Origin: Syntrophales bacterium
Lineage (GTDB): Bacteria > Desulfobacterota > Syntrophia > Syntrophales > UBA2210
Assembly: GCA_030655735.1 (NCBI GenBank)
Contig: JAUSPK010000158.1
Coordinates: forward strand, 1-5,801
Reading direction: 5' to 3'
DNA length: 5,801 nucleotides
Shown here piece after piece: positions 1 to 5,801 of the stretch (its first letter is position 1; each line of letters opens with the position of its first letter). The notes beneath the pieces are model-generated. The model searched no databases, was not told the origin of the DNA, and saw only the letters and a list, made by a program, of their open reading frames with translations. The translations under genes and the position numbers were made by a program.

Positions 1-414
1 GATAAATCCGGCAATATTAATTCCCATTGGGTCTCAGACAACGTTTATGTCACCGGCTCGGGTGGCGCGAATGACGTGGCCACCGGGGCTGCGGAGACCA
101 TGGTGATTATGCAGCAGTCACGTAGCCGTTTCCTGGAGAAGGTCCCCTTTGTCACGGCTCCCGGTAACAAGGTAAGGGCCCTGGTTTCCAACATGGGTGT
201 CTTTGAAAAGATGGGTGACGATGAAGAGTTCACCCTGACAATATACTTTGAACGCCCCGGCTTCTCATCCACGGAGGAGGTTGTCAGAAACATTAAGGAC
301 AATTGTGGCTGGGCCCTGAAGGTGGCTGAAGAGCTCAAAAAACTTTCACCCCCCACACGGGATGAATTAAGACTGCTGCGGGTCTTTGATCCCAACAGGT
401 ATTATCTAAAATAG
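1..414 (+). CDS. CoA-transferase subunit B (class I, glutaconate CoA-transferase-like), 3' part only
   Basis: The reading frame is open from the first base to the TAG at 412-414, so 137 C-terminal residues are visible and the start lies outside the window. The family moves CoA between carboxylic acids in the cytoplasm and normally works as an A/B heteromer with subunits of about 250-320 residues. Visible support is the glycine-rich GSGGAND loop (visible residues 19-25), FLEKVPFVTAPGN (44-56), the LVSNMGVF strand (61-68) and a C-terminal segment with PGFSSTEEV, all typical of the B subunit of glutaconate CoA-transferase and relatives. The catalytic glutamate of subunit B would lie upstream and cannot be checked. 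An A subunit probably precedes it. The GTG at 76 is internal, not the start. The substrate cannot be told from this part; aromatic, glutaconyl or other dicarboxylic acyl-CoA are all possible. Confidence 0.85.
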   Translation, partial: DKSGNINSHWVSDNVYVTGSGGANDVATGAAETMVIMQQSRSRFLEKVPFVTAPGNKVRALVSNMGVFEKMGDDEEFTLTIYFERPGFSSTEEVVRNIKDNCGWALKVAEELKKLSPPTRDELRLLRVFDPNRYYLK

Positions 415-438
415 ACTGCTCGGCCGGGAGCAAACAAT

Positions 439-468
439 CCGCCGCTCCGGGGGCCTGCTCGGCGGTTT
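439..468 (+). terminator. possible weak terminator after the CoA-transferase gene
   Basis: CCGCCG at 439-444 pairs with CGGCGG at 460-465 around a 15-base loop, followed by only three T residues. It starts 25 bases after the stop codon. A second small inverted repeat (GCTC at 418-421 with GAGC at 428-431) lies just before it. The T-tract is too short for a confident intrinsic terminator; the hairpin could instead be an mRNA 3'-end stabiliser. Confidence 0.3.
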
Positions 469-598
469 AGGCTGGGGATCCCGACAGATCATCAATCTGG
501 GGGGGGGCAGAGCCCTCTACCTCAGGGGTAAAACCTTAGCCAAAAACGGTATGATTAAGCTATATATTCCTGCAGGGACAGGGGGGGCATTTTATCTT

Positions 599-627
599 TT
601 GCAATATGGTAAAATATATTGTACTAA
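599..627 (+). promoter_or_regulatory. candidate sigma-70-type promoter for the diguanylate cyclase gene
   Basis: TTGCAA at 599-604 (4 of 6 matches to the -35 consensus) is followed after 17 bases by TACTAA at 622-627 (3 of 6 to the -10 consensus). An overlapping TATATT at 615-620 matches the -10 better but has no good -35 at the right distance. The call rests mainly on the local AT-richness inside a GC-rich neighbourhood and the position 127 bases before the start codon. Confidence 0.25.
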
Positions 628-739
628 AAAATATGGTTCCATTCAGCAGGGGGGGTTACTCTTCACTAAAAAACTTCAATACACGGATCTTCCGGTTGTA
701 AAGGCGACAGGACTGTCTTGACCTATGCGGGAGCGGTGC

Positions 740-747
740 GGGGAGAG
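740..747 (+). promoter_or_regulatory. ribosome binding site deciding the diguanylate cyclase start
   Basis: GGGGAGAG ends six bases before the ATG at 754. The in-frame TTG at 718 has no comparable site before it, so the ATG is preferred. Confidence 0.65.
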
Positions 748-753
748 CGAAGA

Positions 754-3279
754 ATGGCGAAGTATGCGCGGATGACGAAGAAGCAGCTCATTGAGAGGCT
801 GGAGGAACTCGATGGGCATTTGGGGACGTCTCAAAGAGTAAAGGGGAAAAGGGGATCAAAGGGGCCAGACCGGCTGCGGGATGATGAATCTTACGAAATC
901 CTGGCGGAGAATACTCTCGAAGGGGTTTTGGTCCTCGATTTTGAGGGAAAGATCCTTTTCGCTACACCGGCGAGTGTAAAGATGGCCGGATTTAAAAGGG
1001 CCGGAGACTTTATCGGTACGAACCTGCTGAATTATGTCGCGCCCGACTACCGTAATAAGGTGATCCGAGACCAGAAAACGGTAATGGCTGGCGGAGGAGG
1101 GTTCCTGTCGGAATACAAGGGTGTGACGAAGGATGGCAAAGAATTATGGGTAGAGGGGTTTGCCATCATAGCGCCTTTTCGCGGCGAGAAGGCTGCCTTG
1201 ATCATCCTGAGAGACATAACCGATCGAATCGAGACGGGGAAGCAACTGCGGGGGGTTGAGCAGAAGTACTTGGACATCCTCGAAAATATCCAAGAGTCCT
1301 ATTTCGAGACCGACCTTGCCGGGAATTATACCTTCGTGAACGATGCGGTGAGCAAGATACTTGGGCACAGTCGAGAGAAGCTGCTCCGCATGAACACTCT
1401 GGAAACGGCCAGTCCTGAAATGGCCGAAAAGGGGGTTCCGATATTTCAAGAGGTTTACCGAACGGGTGTGCCCGCGAATATCGAAGAATATAAGGTTATT
1501 GGAAAGGACGGAAGACCTGGGATTCGAAAACTGCACGTTTCCCTGAGGCGGAATTCCAAGGAAGAACCGATTGGATTCAGGGGCATCTCCATTGATGTAA
1601 CGCAGCAGGTAGAGGCTGAACGGGCACTGCGCAACAGCGAGGAGCGGTACCGGACGATCCTCGAGGGCATCGATGAGGGATATTTTGAGATCGATCTGGC
1701 CGGTAATTATACCTTCGTGAACGACGCCCTGTGTCGTATCATGGGTGGATACACAAAGGAAGAGATCATCGGCCTTAATAACCGAGCCTACACCGATTCG
1801 AAGACGGCGAAGAAGGCGTTTTCTATCTTTCGTGAGGTATATGAAACGGGCAAACCCGCAAACCTCAAGGATTATGAGGTTCGGAAAAAGGACGGCAGTA
1901 TCGGTATTCGGGAACTGCACGTTTCCCTGATGCGCGATCCGGAGGGAAAGCCCTGCGGGTTCAGGGGGCTTTCCCGTGATGTGACAGAGCACAGACGGTC
2001 GGAACGGGCCCTGCGCGAAAGTGAAGAACGGTACCGGACGATCCTCGAAGACATCAATGAGGGGTATTATGAACTCGACCTGGCCGGGATGATTACCTTT
2101 GTGAACGATGCGGGGGCCAGAATTCTGGGTTTTACACAGAAAGAACTTGTCGGTATGAGCAAACAGAAGCGCACCAGCCCAGAAATGGCCGATCAGACAT
2201 TTAAGGTATTTAATGAGGTCTACCGAACAGGGAAACCGGCGGATATTTCAGGATATGAAGTCATCGCAAAAGACGGAAACCTTCGGATCTTATCCATGCA
2301 CGTTTCACTGATGCACGATTCCGAGGGAAACCCTGTCGGATTCAGGGGTGTCTCCCGTGACGTAACCCAGCAGAAACAGGCTGAGCGAGCCCTCCAAGAG
2401 AGTGAGGAGCGATATCGCAACCTCTTCGAAAAAACCGCGAGCCCGATCATGATTACCGATCCCAATGGTCTGTTTATCGACTGGAATGACGCGGCCCTTA
2501 CCTTTCTGGAGTGCACCCGGGAGGAACTTGTAAAGAGGAATGTCCACGATTTTCTGCCACCGGAGAGTCAAGAAGCCGCAAAAGATAAGCAGAAGGACTC
2601 TTGGAGGCTCGACAGGACGGGTGAGGCCGAATATCTTATCGGGGAGAAGATCAAGATTCTCGAACTGTCGATGACGCCGGCCGTGCTCAATGGAAGGGAC
2701 GTCGTCTTCGGTGTGGGAAAAGACGTCACCGAGCGCAAGCAGACCGAGGAGAGGCTTGCCTATATGGCGACGCACGATCAGTTGACGGATCTGCCCAACA
2801 GGGCCCTTTTCGGTGACCGTCTGGAGCTCGAACTTGAAAAGTCCCGACGTAACAACAAGATGCTTGCCGTGATCCTCTTCGATCTTGATCGATTCAAGGA
2901 GGTCAACGACACCCTTGGCCATGGGGTCGGCGACCTGTTGCTCAAGGAACTGGGTCATCGTCTGAGGGATTGTCTGAGAAAGAGCGATACGGTGGCGCGT
3001 ATGGGGGGAGACGAATTCTTCATGTTGTTGTGCGATATAAGCAGTGAGAAGGATGCCGATATAATTGCCGACAAGATACTTGACGCCATTCGCAGGCCCT
3101 TTCTTCCGGAGTCCAACGAAATTCACATGACTGCCAGTCTGGGTGTCGCCTTTTATCCCAAAGACGGAGATGATGTCGAAACCCTTATCCAAAAGGCCGA
3201 TATTGCGATGTACGAGGCCAAGGGGAGTGGCCGAGACCGTTACGGGCACTACCTGCCATTTATGGAAAATGTTAAGTAG
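754..3279 (+). CDS. diguanylate cyclase with five PAS domains (PAS x5-GGDEF)
   Basis: This 841-residue protein should make cyclic di-GMP from two GTP under control of PAS sensor domains. A short charged helix at 7-24 precedes PAS domains at about 45-160, 171-297, 298-425, 426-552 and 553-665, each ending in an (R/K/I)D(I/V)T-type segment followed by a helical linker. The GGDEF domain covers about 670-835: HDQLTDLPNR at 674-683, FDLDRFK with metal-binding Asp710, the intact GGDEF motif at 751-755, and RKSD at 742-745, five residues before it, which is the product-inhibition site. It therefore looks catalytically competent and feedback-inhibited. There is no EAL or HD-GYP domain, signal peptide or membrane segment, so it is probably cytoplasmic. 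The PAS domains lack the LOV cysteine motif; their ligands are unknown. PAS 2-4 are near copies. The ATG at 754 is chosen for its ribosome binding site; a TTG at 718 would add 12 residues. It is probably transcribed alone. Confidence 0.93.
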   Translation: MAKYARMTKKQLIERLEELDGHLGTSQRVKGKRGSKGPDRLRDDESYEILAENTLEGVLVLDFEGKILFATPASVKMAGFKRAGDFIGTNLLNYVAPDYRNKVIRDQKTVMAGGGGFLSEYKGVTKDGKELWVEGFAIIAPFRGEKAALIILRDITDRIETGKQLRGVEQKYLDILENIQESYFETDLAGNYTFVNDAVSKILGHSREKLLRMNTLETASPEMAEKGVPIFQEVYRTGVPANIEEYKVIGKDGRPGIRKLHVSLRRNSKEEPIGFRGISIDVTQQVEAERALRNSEERYRTILEGIDEGYFEIDLAGNYTFVNDALCRIMGGYTKEEIIGLNNRAYTDSKTAKKAFSIFREVYETGKPANLKDYEVRKKDGSIGIRELHVSLMRDPEGKPCGFRGLSRDVTEHRRSERALRESEERYRTILEDINEGYYELDLAGMITFVNDAGARILGFTQKELVGMSKQKRTSPEMADQTFKVFNEVYRTGKPADISGYEVIAKDGNLRILSMHVSLMHDSEGNPVGFRGVSRDVTQQKQAERALQESEERYRNLFEKTASPIMITDPNGLFIDWNDAALTFLECTREELVKRNVHDFLPPESQEAAKDKQKDSWRLDRTGEAEYLIGEKIKILELSMTPAVLNGRDVVFGVGKDVTERKQTEERLAYMATHDQLTDLPNRALFGDRLELELEKSRRNNKMLAVILFDLDRFKEVNDTLGHGVGDLLLKELGHRLRDCLRKSDTVARMGGDEFFMLLCDISSEKDADIIADKILDAIRRPFLPESNEIHMTASLGVAFYPKDGDDVETLIQKADIAMYEAKGSGRDRYGHYLPFMENVK
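1264..2409 (+). repeat. three tandem PAS-encoding repeats of 381, 384 and 381 bases
   Basis: Units run 1264-1644, 1645-2028 and 2029-2409 inside the diguanylate cyclase gene. They share DNA-level matches, not only protein similarity: AATTATACCTTCGTGAACGA occurs at 1324-1343 and 1705-1724, and CGGTACCGGACGATCCTCGA at 1645-1664 and 2029-2048. At protein level all three share the LAG..TFVNDA segment near the start, the VYRTG/VYETG element in the middle, and a LHVSL or MHVSL strand followed by GFRG before the end. The first and fifth PAS domains are clearly more divergent, so duplication of the central unit is the simplest explanation. Confidence 0.85.
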
Positions 3280-3294
3280 TAGGGGCTGTTACAT

Positions 3295-3358
3295 GATAGT
3301 TGTTTGCCAGGAGTCCATGTCTTACACGTATCGACAGTAGAACTATCCAAGCTTTTTT
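3295..3358 (+). terminator. possible terminator or attenuator between the diguanylate cyclase and thioesterase genes
   Basis: GATAGTT at 3295-3301 is the exact reverse complement of AACTATC at 3341-3347, and a run of six T follows at 3353-3358. The enclosed loop of 39 bases is long for a simple intrinsic terminator, though it contains a small TGTC/GACA pair (3318-3321, 3332-3335). It lies 15 bases after the stop codon and ends 26 bases before the next start. Confidence 0.3.
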
Positions 3359-3371
3359 CGTTTTATTGAAC

Positions 3372-3377
3372 AGGGGG
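3372..3377 (+). promoter_or_regulatory. ribosome binding site for the thioesterase
   Basis: AGGGGG lies seven bases before the ATG at 3385. The adjacent in-frame GTG at 3382 would be only four bases away, so the ATG is preferred; the choice changes one residue. Confidence 0.55.
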
Positions 3378-3384
3378 TGTTGTG

Positions 3385-3891
3385 ATGGATGCTAAACGCG
3401 TGGATGCGAGCAGCGTTGTGATGGCGCAGATGATGAATCCCCTTGACGCTAACCCTGCGGGGAATGTGCATGGTGGCGCTATCATGAAGCTGATCGATAC
3501 CGTGGCGGGTGCCGTCGCCGTCAGACACGCGCGGGCCAATGTCGTCACGGCATCGATCGACCGCCTTGATTTTCACAGCCCTGTCTTCATCGGTGATCTT
3601 CTTACCCTCAAGGCGGGCCTCAACATGGTGGGCAGGACCTCCATGGAGGTCGGTGTCAGGGTGGAGACGGAGAATCTGGTGACGGGCGAGGTCCGGCATA
3701 CCGCCTCGGCATATCTGACCCTGGTGGCACTCGGCCGCGATGGAAGGCCGGTGGAGATTGCCCCGCTCGCCCTGGAAACAGAGGAGCAGAAACGCCGGAA
3801 TAGGCAAGCAACGGCACGGAAAAAGATGAGGTTCGAGGAGAGAAAGAAGGAAGAGGCCTGCCAGGATAATCCGGGAGACTGCGATTCCTAG
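3385..3891 (+). CDS. hotdog-fold acyl-CoA thioesterase (YciA/BACH-type)
   Basis: The 168-residue protein should hydrolyse acyl-CoA to free acid and CoA in the cytoplasm. A single hotdog domain spans about residues 8-125. The family signature is clear: N23-P-A-G26-N-V-H29-G-G31 followed by the central helix with LIDTVAG (36-42). The Asn and Asp38 correspond to the residues implicated in catalysis in this family. The pattern FHSPVFIGDLLTLKAGL and the later strand VRHTASAYLTLVALG are also typical. Residues after about 128 form a charged Arg/Lys/Glu-rich tail, a common ending in this family, here closing with a short acidic, cysteine-containing end. Homologues act as hexamers on short to long acyl-CoAs; chain preference cannot be read here. 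It may limit acyl-CoA build-up or release CoA, which would fit the CoA-transferase upstream, but the two are separated by an unrelated signalling gene. The spacer of 113 bases to the next gene shows no strong terminator, so co-transcription with the racemase gene is possible. Confidence 0.9.
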   Translation: MDAKRVDASSVVMAQMMNPLDANPAGNVHGGAIMKLIDTVAGAVAVRHARANVVTASIDRLDFHSPVFIGDLLTLKAGLNMVGRTSMEVGVRVETENLVTGEVRHTASAYLTLVALGRDGRPVEIAPLALETEEQKRRNRQATARKKMRFEERKKEEACQDNPGDCDS

Positions 3892-4004
3892 GAGCCGGCG
3901 GACCATCCGGACGGCCGGGAAGGACTCAGGGCCTTTGTCGAGAAGCGAAGACCCGTATTTTCTGATCCCGCGAAGAGGTCGTGAGGCGAGAAGAGAGATA
4001 TCTG

Positions 4005-4700
4005 ATGAAAAAGATTGGGATTATCGGCGGACTGGGACCGGAATCAACGGTTGATTACTACAGGGGGATCGTCGAGACCTTCCGAAAGGGGCAGGGGGGG
4101 CTCGCGGGCCCGGAGATGGTCATCTACAGCGCCGATGTTGATGAACTCTTTGAGATGGTAGAGGCTGCTAAGTGGGACAGTCTGATCGATTGGCTCCTTG
4201 AGAGGATACGCGCCCTGCAGCGTGCCGGCGCACAGTTTGCCGCAATCGGAGCCAACACGCCCCATATCGTCTTTGATGAGGTGCAGGCACGTTCACCGAT
4301 CCCTCTGCTGAGCATCGTCGAGGAGACATGCCGGAAGGCTGAAAACCTGGGCATAGAGCGGCTCGGTCTGATGGGAACGCGAGCTACCATGCAGGCCGAC
4401 TTCTACCAGAAGAGATTCGAGTCAGGGGGGATGTCGCTCGTCGTTCCGATGGCCGATGAGATAGAACATATTAACAACAGGCTCTTCTCTGAAATTGAGC
4501 TGGGAATCATCAAGGATTCCACTAGGAAGGAATTACTGTCCATAGTCAAACGGATGCTGGATGAAGATTCGATCCAGGGCCTGATCCTCGGCTGTACGGA
4601 ACTGCCGAGGATTCTTGATAAAGAGGAATACGGCATCCCTTTTCTGAATACGACCGCCATCCATATAGAGGGTATTGTGAGGTACTGTATAGGTACCTGA
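4005..4700 (+). CDS. aspartate/glutamate racemase family protein with an atypical single-cysteine active site
   Basis: This 231-residue protein has the usual length of the cofactor-independent aspartate/glutamate racemase family, which interconverts L- and D-amino acids in the cytoplasm. It starts with the family signature MKKIGIIGGLGPEST and a following YYRGIV helix. It carries ANTPH at 83-87, SPIPLLSIVE at 97-106, GLMGTRATM at 121-129, and GCTELP at 196-201. The classical enzymes use two cysteines as acid and base. Here the second is present (Cys197, TGT at 4593-4595), but the first position is alanine (Ala83, GCC at 4251-4253). E. coli YgeA, as I recall, has Thr83 and Cys197 at these places and acts only on L-substrates, so a one-sided or altered activity is plausible. 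ATG 4005 is preferred over the in-frame GTG at 3981 because it gives the family N-terminus and has a purine-rich AGAGAG at 3992-3997. The next genes are a GNAT remnant and an intact GNAT gene. Confidence 0.85.
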   Translation: MKKIGIIGGLGPESTVDYYRGIVETFRKGQGGLAGPEMVIYSADVDELFEMVEAAKWDSLIDWLLERIRALQRAGAQFAAIGANTPHIVFDEVQARSPIPLLSIVEETCRKAENLGIERLGLMGTRATMQADFYQKRFESGGMSLVVPMADEIEHINNRLFSEIELGIIKDSTRKELLSIVKRMLDEDSIQGLILGCTELPRILDKEEYGIPFLNTTAIHIEGIVRYCIGT

Positions 4701-4753
4701 ACCAGAAAGGGCCTGACAGCAGGGCACGGTGTTCTGTGCATTCTTGGTATTTG

Positions 4754-4758
4754 AAGGA
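4754..4758 (+). promoter_or_regulatory. ribosome binding site of the broken GNAT gene
   Basis: AAGGA is placed eight bases before ATG 4767. It supports the view that the original gene began here even though the body of the gene is lost. Confidence 0.45.
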
Positions 4759-4766
4759 ATGTGGTA

Positions 4767-4960
4767 ATGGATCATAGAATCCGGACAGGGAGGTCGGACG
4801 CTCAGGCGCCGATCGCGTGGGTATCGGAATCATTGCCGAACAGGCGGGGCTGAAGGAGTGGTATGAGCGGGTAGGGTTTATCGAGGGTGAGACGAAGGGA
4901 TTCCCCCACCTGCCGTTCCGGGTAACCTTTATGTTGTATGAGATCAGGGAGAGCAGTTAG
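4767..4960 (+). pseudogene. GNAT acetyltransferase remnant with internal deletion
   Basis: From 4802 to the TAG at 4958-4960 one frame encodes a clear GNAT C-terminus: GADRVGIGII, then LKEWYERVGFIEGETK, then FPHLPFRVTFM. This is the last third of an acetyl-CoA-dependent N-acetyltransferase. The frame is closed upstream by a TAG at 4775-4777, so there is no room for the acetyl-CoA-binding core. In another frame an ATG at 4767, with AAGGA eight bases before it, begins MDHRIRTGRSDAQAPIA, which resembles the start of GNAT proteins, and stops at 4851-4853. The simplest reading is one gene that lost roughly its central two thirds, joining its two ends out of frame near 4795-4815. The C-terminal homology is secure; the N-terminal match is short and tentative. 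It is not expected to make an active enzyme. A short peptide from either frame cannot be excluded. It is distinct in sequence from the intact GNAT gene that follows. Confidence 0.7.
4946..4953 (+). promoter_or_regulatory. ribosome binding site deciding the start of the second GNAT gene
   Basis: AGGGAGAG lies eight bases before ATG 4962, within the last codons of the remnant. The in-frame ATG at 4938 has no such site before it. Confidence 0.55.
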
Positions 4961-4961
4961 G

Positions 4962-5741
4962 ATGGCATTGGACACAAAACAACAGCACCTGATAGATCAC
5001 AATTACCTGCTCTCGATGGGGCTCCTGATGTCGAATTCCGTTCTCGGTGAGTTTCATGACAGCTACGATATCGGGATCATCAACAGCGGGGTGCGTAACA
5101 GGTTATTCAATATTGTATTCATCAAAAGAAGGGCGGCAAAACCGGAAGCGGTAATCCGGAGGTGGGAACGGTTTTTTGAATCTCGGGGTCTGCCCTTTCG
5201 CGTTTCGATTACCCCCGGATTTGAAGATGGTTATGTTTCCCTCTTGGAAGAGAGGGGATACAAACAGATCGAGCCTGAAACGGTCATGGTCTTGTCCGAT
5301 CTGCCGGAGAGGGCTGGCTGGCAGGCGGGCCTGATTGTAAAAAAGGTTGTCAAGCCCGATGAGTTGGCCCACTTTCAGGAGACGGCTGCGAAGGGATTCT
5401 CCCTGCCGGAGGGGTCCGGCCCCTTCGTGATAACCGAACAGGTACGCGATCTCCCCGATGCCGACCTGTTTATAGGGTATGCCGACGGGCTGCCCGCCTC
5501 GACGTCGATGCTGATAAAGACGGGTCATGTGGCGGGGATATACTGGGTGGCGACGCTGAAAGAATATCGGGGGCGTGGTTTCGGCGAGGCGATGACCCGC
5601 CATGCCGTCTTGGCGGGGATGGGAAAAGGGTGCACCTTCGCGAGCCTTCAGGCGACCGCGATGGGGAGGCCGGTATATGAGAGGATAGGGTTCAGCAATC
5701 CTTACAACTATCGGGTTTACGCACCCTCTGAAAAACTCTGA
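4962..5741 (+). CDS. GNAT family N-acetyltransferase
   Basis: The 259-residue protein contains a C-terminal GNAT domain, expected to transfer an acetyl group from acetyl-CoA to an amine. The acetyl-CoA-binding motif is seen as GIYWVATLKEYRGRGFGEAM, with Arg203-Gly-Arg-Gly-Phe-Gly208 as the pyrophosphate-binding loop, followed by the helix MTRHAVLAG. The closing element PVYERIGF near the C-terminus is also typical. Residues 1 to about 120 form an N-terminal region containing FFESRGLPFRVSI and a second LLEERGYKQIE element, which may be a degenerate first GNAT-like half, as in two-domain members. I see no membrane segment or signal peptide. ATG 4962 is one base after the stop of the remnant, so its translation may once have been coupled to that gene. 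The GNAT remnant shares little obvious sequence with it, so this is probably not a simple tandem duplicate. The substrate is unknown. Confidence 0.85.
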   Translation: MALDTKQQHLIDHNYLLSMGLLMSNSVLGEFHDSYDIGIINSGVRNRLFNIVFIKRRAAKPEAVIRRWERFFESRGLPFRVSITPGFEDGYVSLLEERGYKQIEPETVMVLSDLPERAGWQAGLIVKKVVKPDELAHFQETAAKGFSLPEGSGPFVITEQVRDLPDADLFIGYADGLPASTSMLIKTGHVAGIYWVATLKEYRGRGFGEAMTRHAVLAGMGKGCTFASLQATAMGRPVYERIGFSNPYNYRVYAPSEKL

Positions 5742-5801
5742 TTCCTCGATGTCCTCTTCTGCAGCCGATGGTGATATCTCTGAAAATGGGCGAGCGCGCG
5801 G

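Larger units (their letters stand above)
415..753. other. non-coding spacer of 339 bases with three poly-G runs
   Basis: No frame here gives a recognisable protein. The first third is GC-rich and holds the inverted repeat described separately. Runs of nine, seven and seven G occur at 499-507, 581-587 and 649-655. Between and after them the sequence turns AT-rich (about 541-640), as expected of a promoter region for the downstream signalling gene. Small inverted repeats occur near the gene: CGGA/TCCG around a TCT loop at about 684-694, and GACA/TGTC at 706-709 and 714-717. I compared it by eye with the conserved bases of the GEMM c-di-GMP riboswitch and did not find them. Confidence 0.6.

Noticed and set aside
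499..655. G-quadruplex made from the three poly-G runs
   Set aside because: The runs are separated by about 60-75 bases, too far apart for a normal intramolecular quadruplex.
481..753. Possible c-di-GMP (GEMM) riboswitch before the diguanylate cyclase
   Set aside because: I looked for the conserved purine-rich and tetraloop-receptor segments of the GEMM class by eye and did not find them; GGGGTAAAACC at about 526-536 is only a superficial resemblance.
1144..1992. Long open frame on the - strand (282 codons) opposite the PAS region
   Set aside because: It lies antisense to a well-supported PAS-GGDEF gene, its translation resembles no protein I know, and its repeats simply mirror the PAS repeats.
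1264..2409. CRISPR array or mobile repeat
   Set aside because: The repeats are in-frame PAS-coding units of about 381 bases, not short direct repeats with spacers.
2305..3249. Long open frame on the - strand (314 codons) opposite the GGDEF region
   Set aside because: It is a shadow of the conserved GGDEF coding frame; there is no recognisable domain and codon constraint clearly belongs to the + strand gene.
3343..3906. Open frame on the - strand opposite the thioesterase
   Set aside because: The + strand frame carries the hotdog signature with its catalytic residues; the antisense product shows no motif.
4767..4960. Programmed frameshift joining the two GNAT frames into one protein
   Set aside because: Joining the frames would give only about 60-70 residues and still lack the acetyl-CoA-binding core, so deletion explains the data better.
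5742..5801. Start of a further gene or a terminator after the GNAT gene
   Set aside because: Only 60 bases remain; I see no hairpin with a T-run and no convincing start codon with a ribosome binding site.

Overview
The window reads as ordinary chromosomal sequence from a moderately GC-rich bacterium. All five recognisable genes and one broken gene lie on the + strand. The organism is probably an anaerobic member of the Desulfobacterota / former Deltaproteobacteria. That is an inference from the style of the repeated PAS units in the large signalling gene and from the mix of CoA-metabolism and PAS-GGDEF genes. No rRNA, tRNA or phylogenetic marker is present to confirm it.

Layout. Positions 1-414 hold the 3' end of a class I (glutaconate CoA-transferase B-like) CoA-transferase subunit. 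Positions 415-753 are non-coding, with a GC-rich inverted repeat, three poly-G runs and an AT-rich stretch that probably holds a promoter. Positions 754-3279 encode a five-PAS diguanylate cyclase with an intact GGDEF motif and inhibitory site. Its second to fourth PAS units are a visible tandem repeat. After a short spacer with a possible terminator come a hotdog acyl-CoA thioesterase (3385-3891) and an aspartate/glutamate racemase-family protein (4005-4700). The racemase keeps only one of the two usual catalytic cysteines. Positions 4767-4960 look like a GNAT acetyltransferase reduced to its extreme N-terminus and its C-terminus by an internal deletion. One base after its stop codon an intact, different GNAT protein starts (4962-5741).

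How the genes may work together. The CoA-transferase and thioesterase both act on acyl-CoA thioesters. The racemase and GNAT proteins suggest amino-acid or small-molecule modification. The diguanylate cyclase is probably its own transcription unit, sensing through its PAS domains and making c-di-GMP. Nothing shows these genes forming one dedicated system, and I did not find a convincing undescribed system. The points most worth a second look are the atypical racemase active site and the internally deleted GNAT gene.
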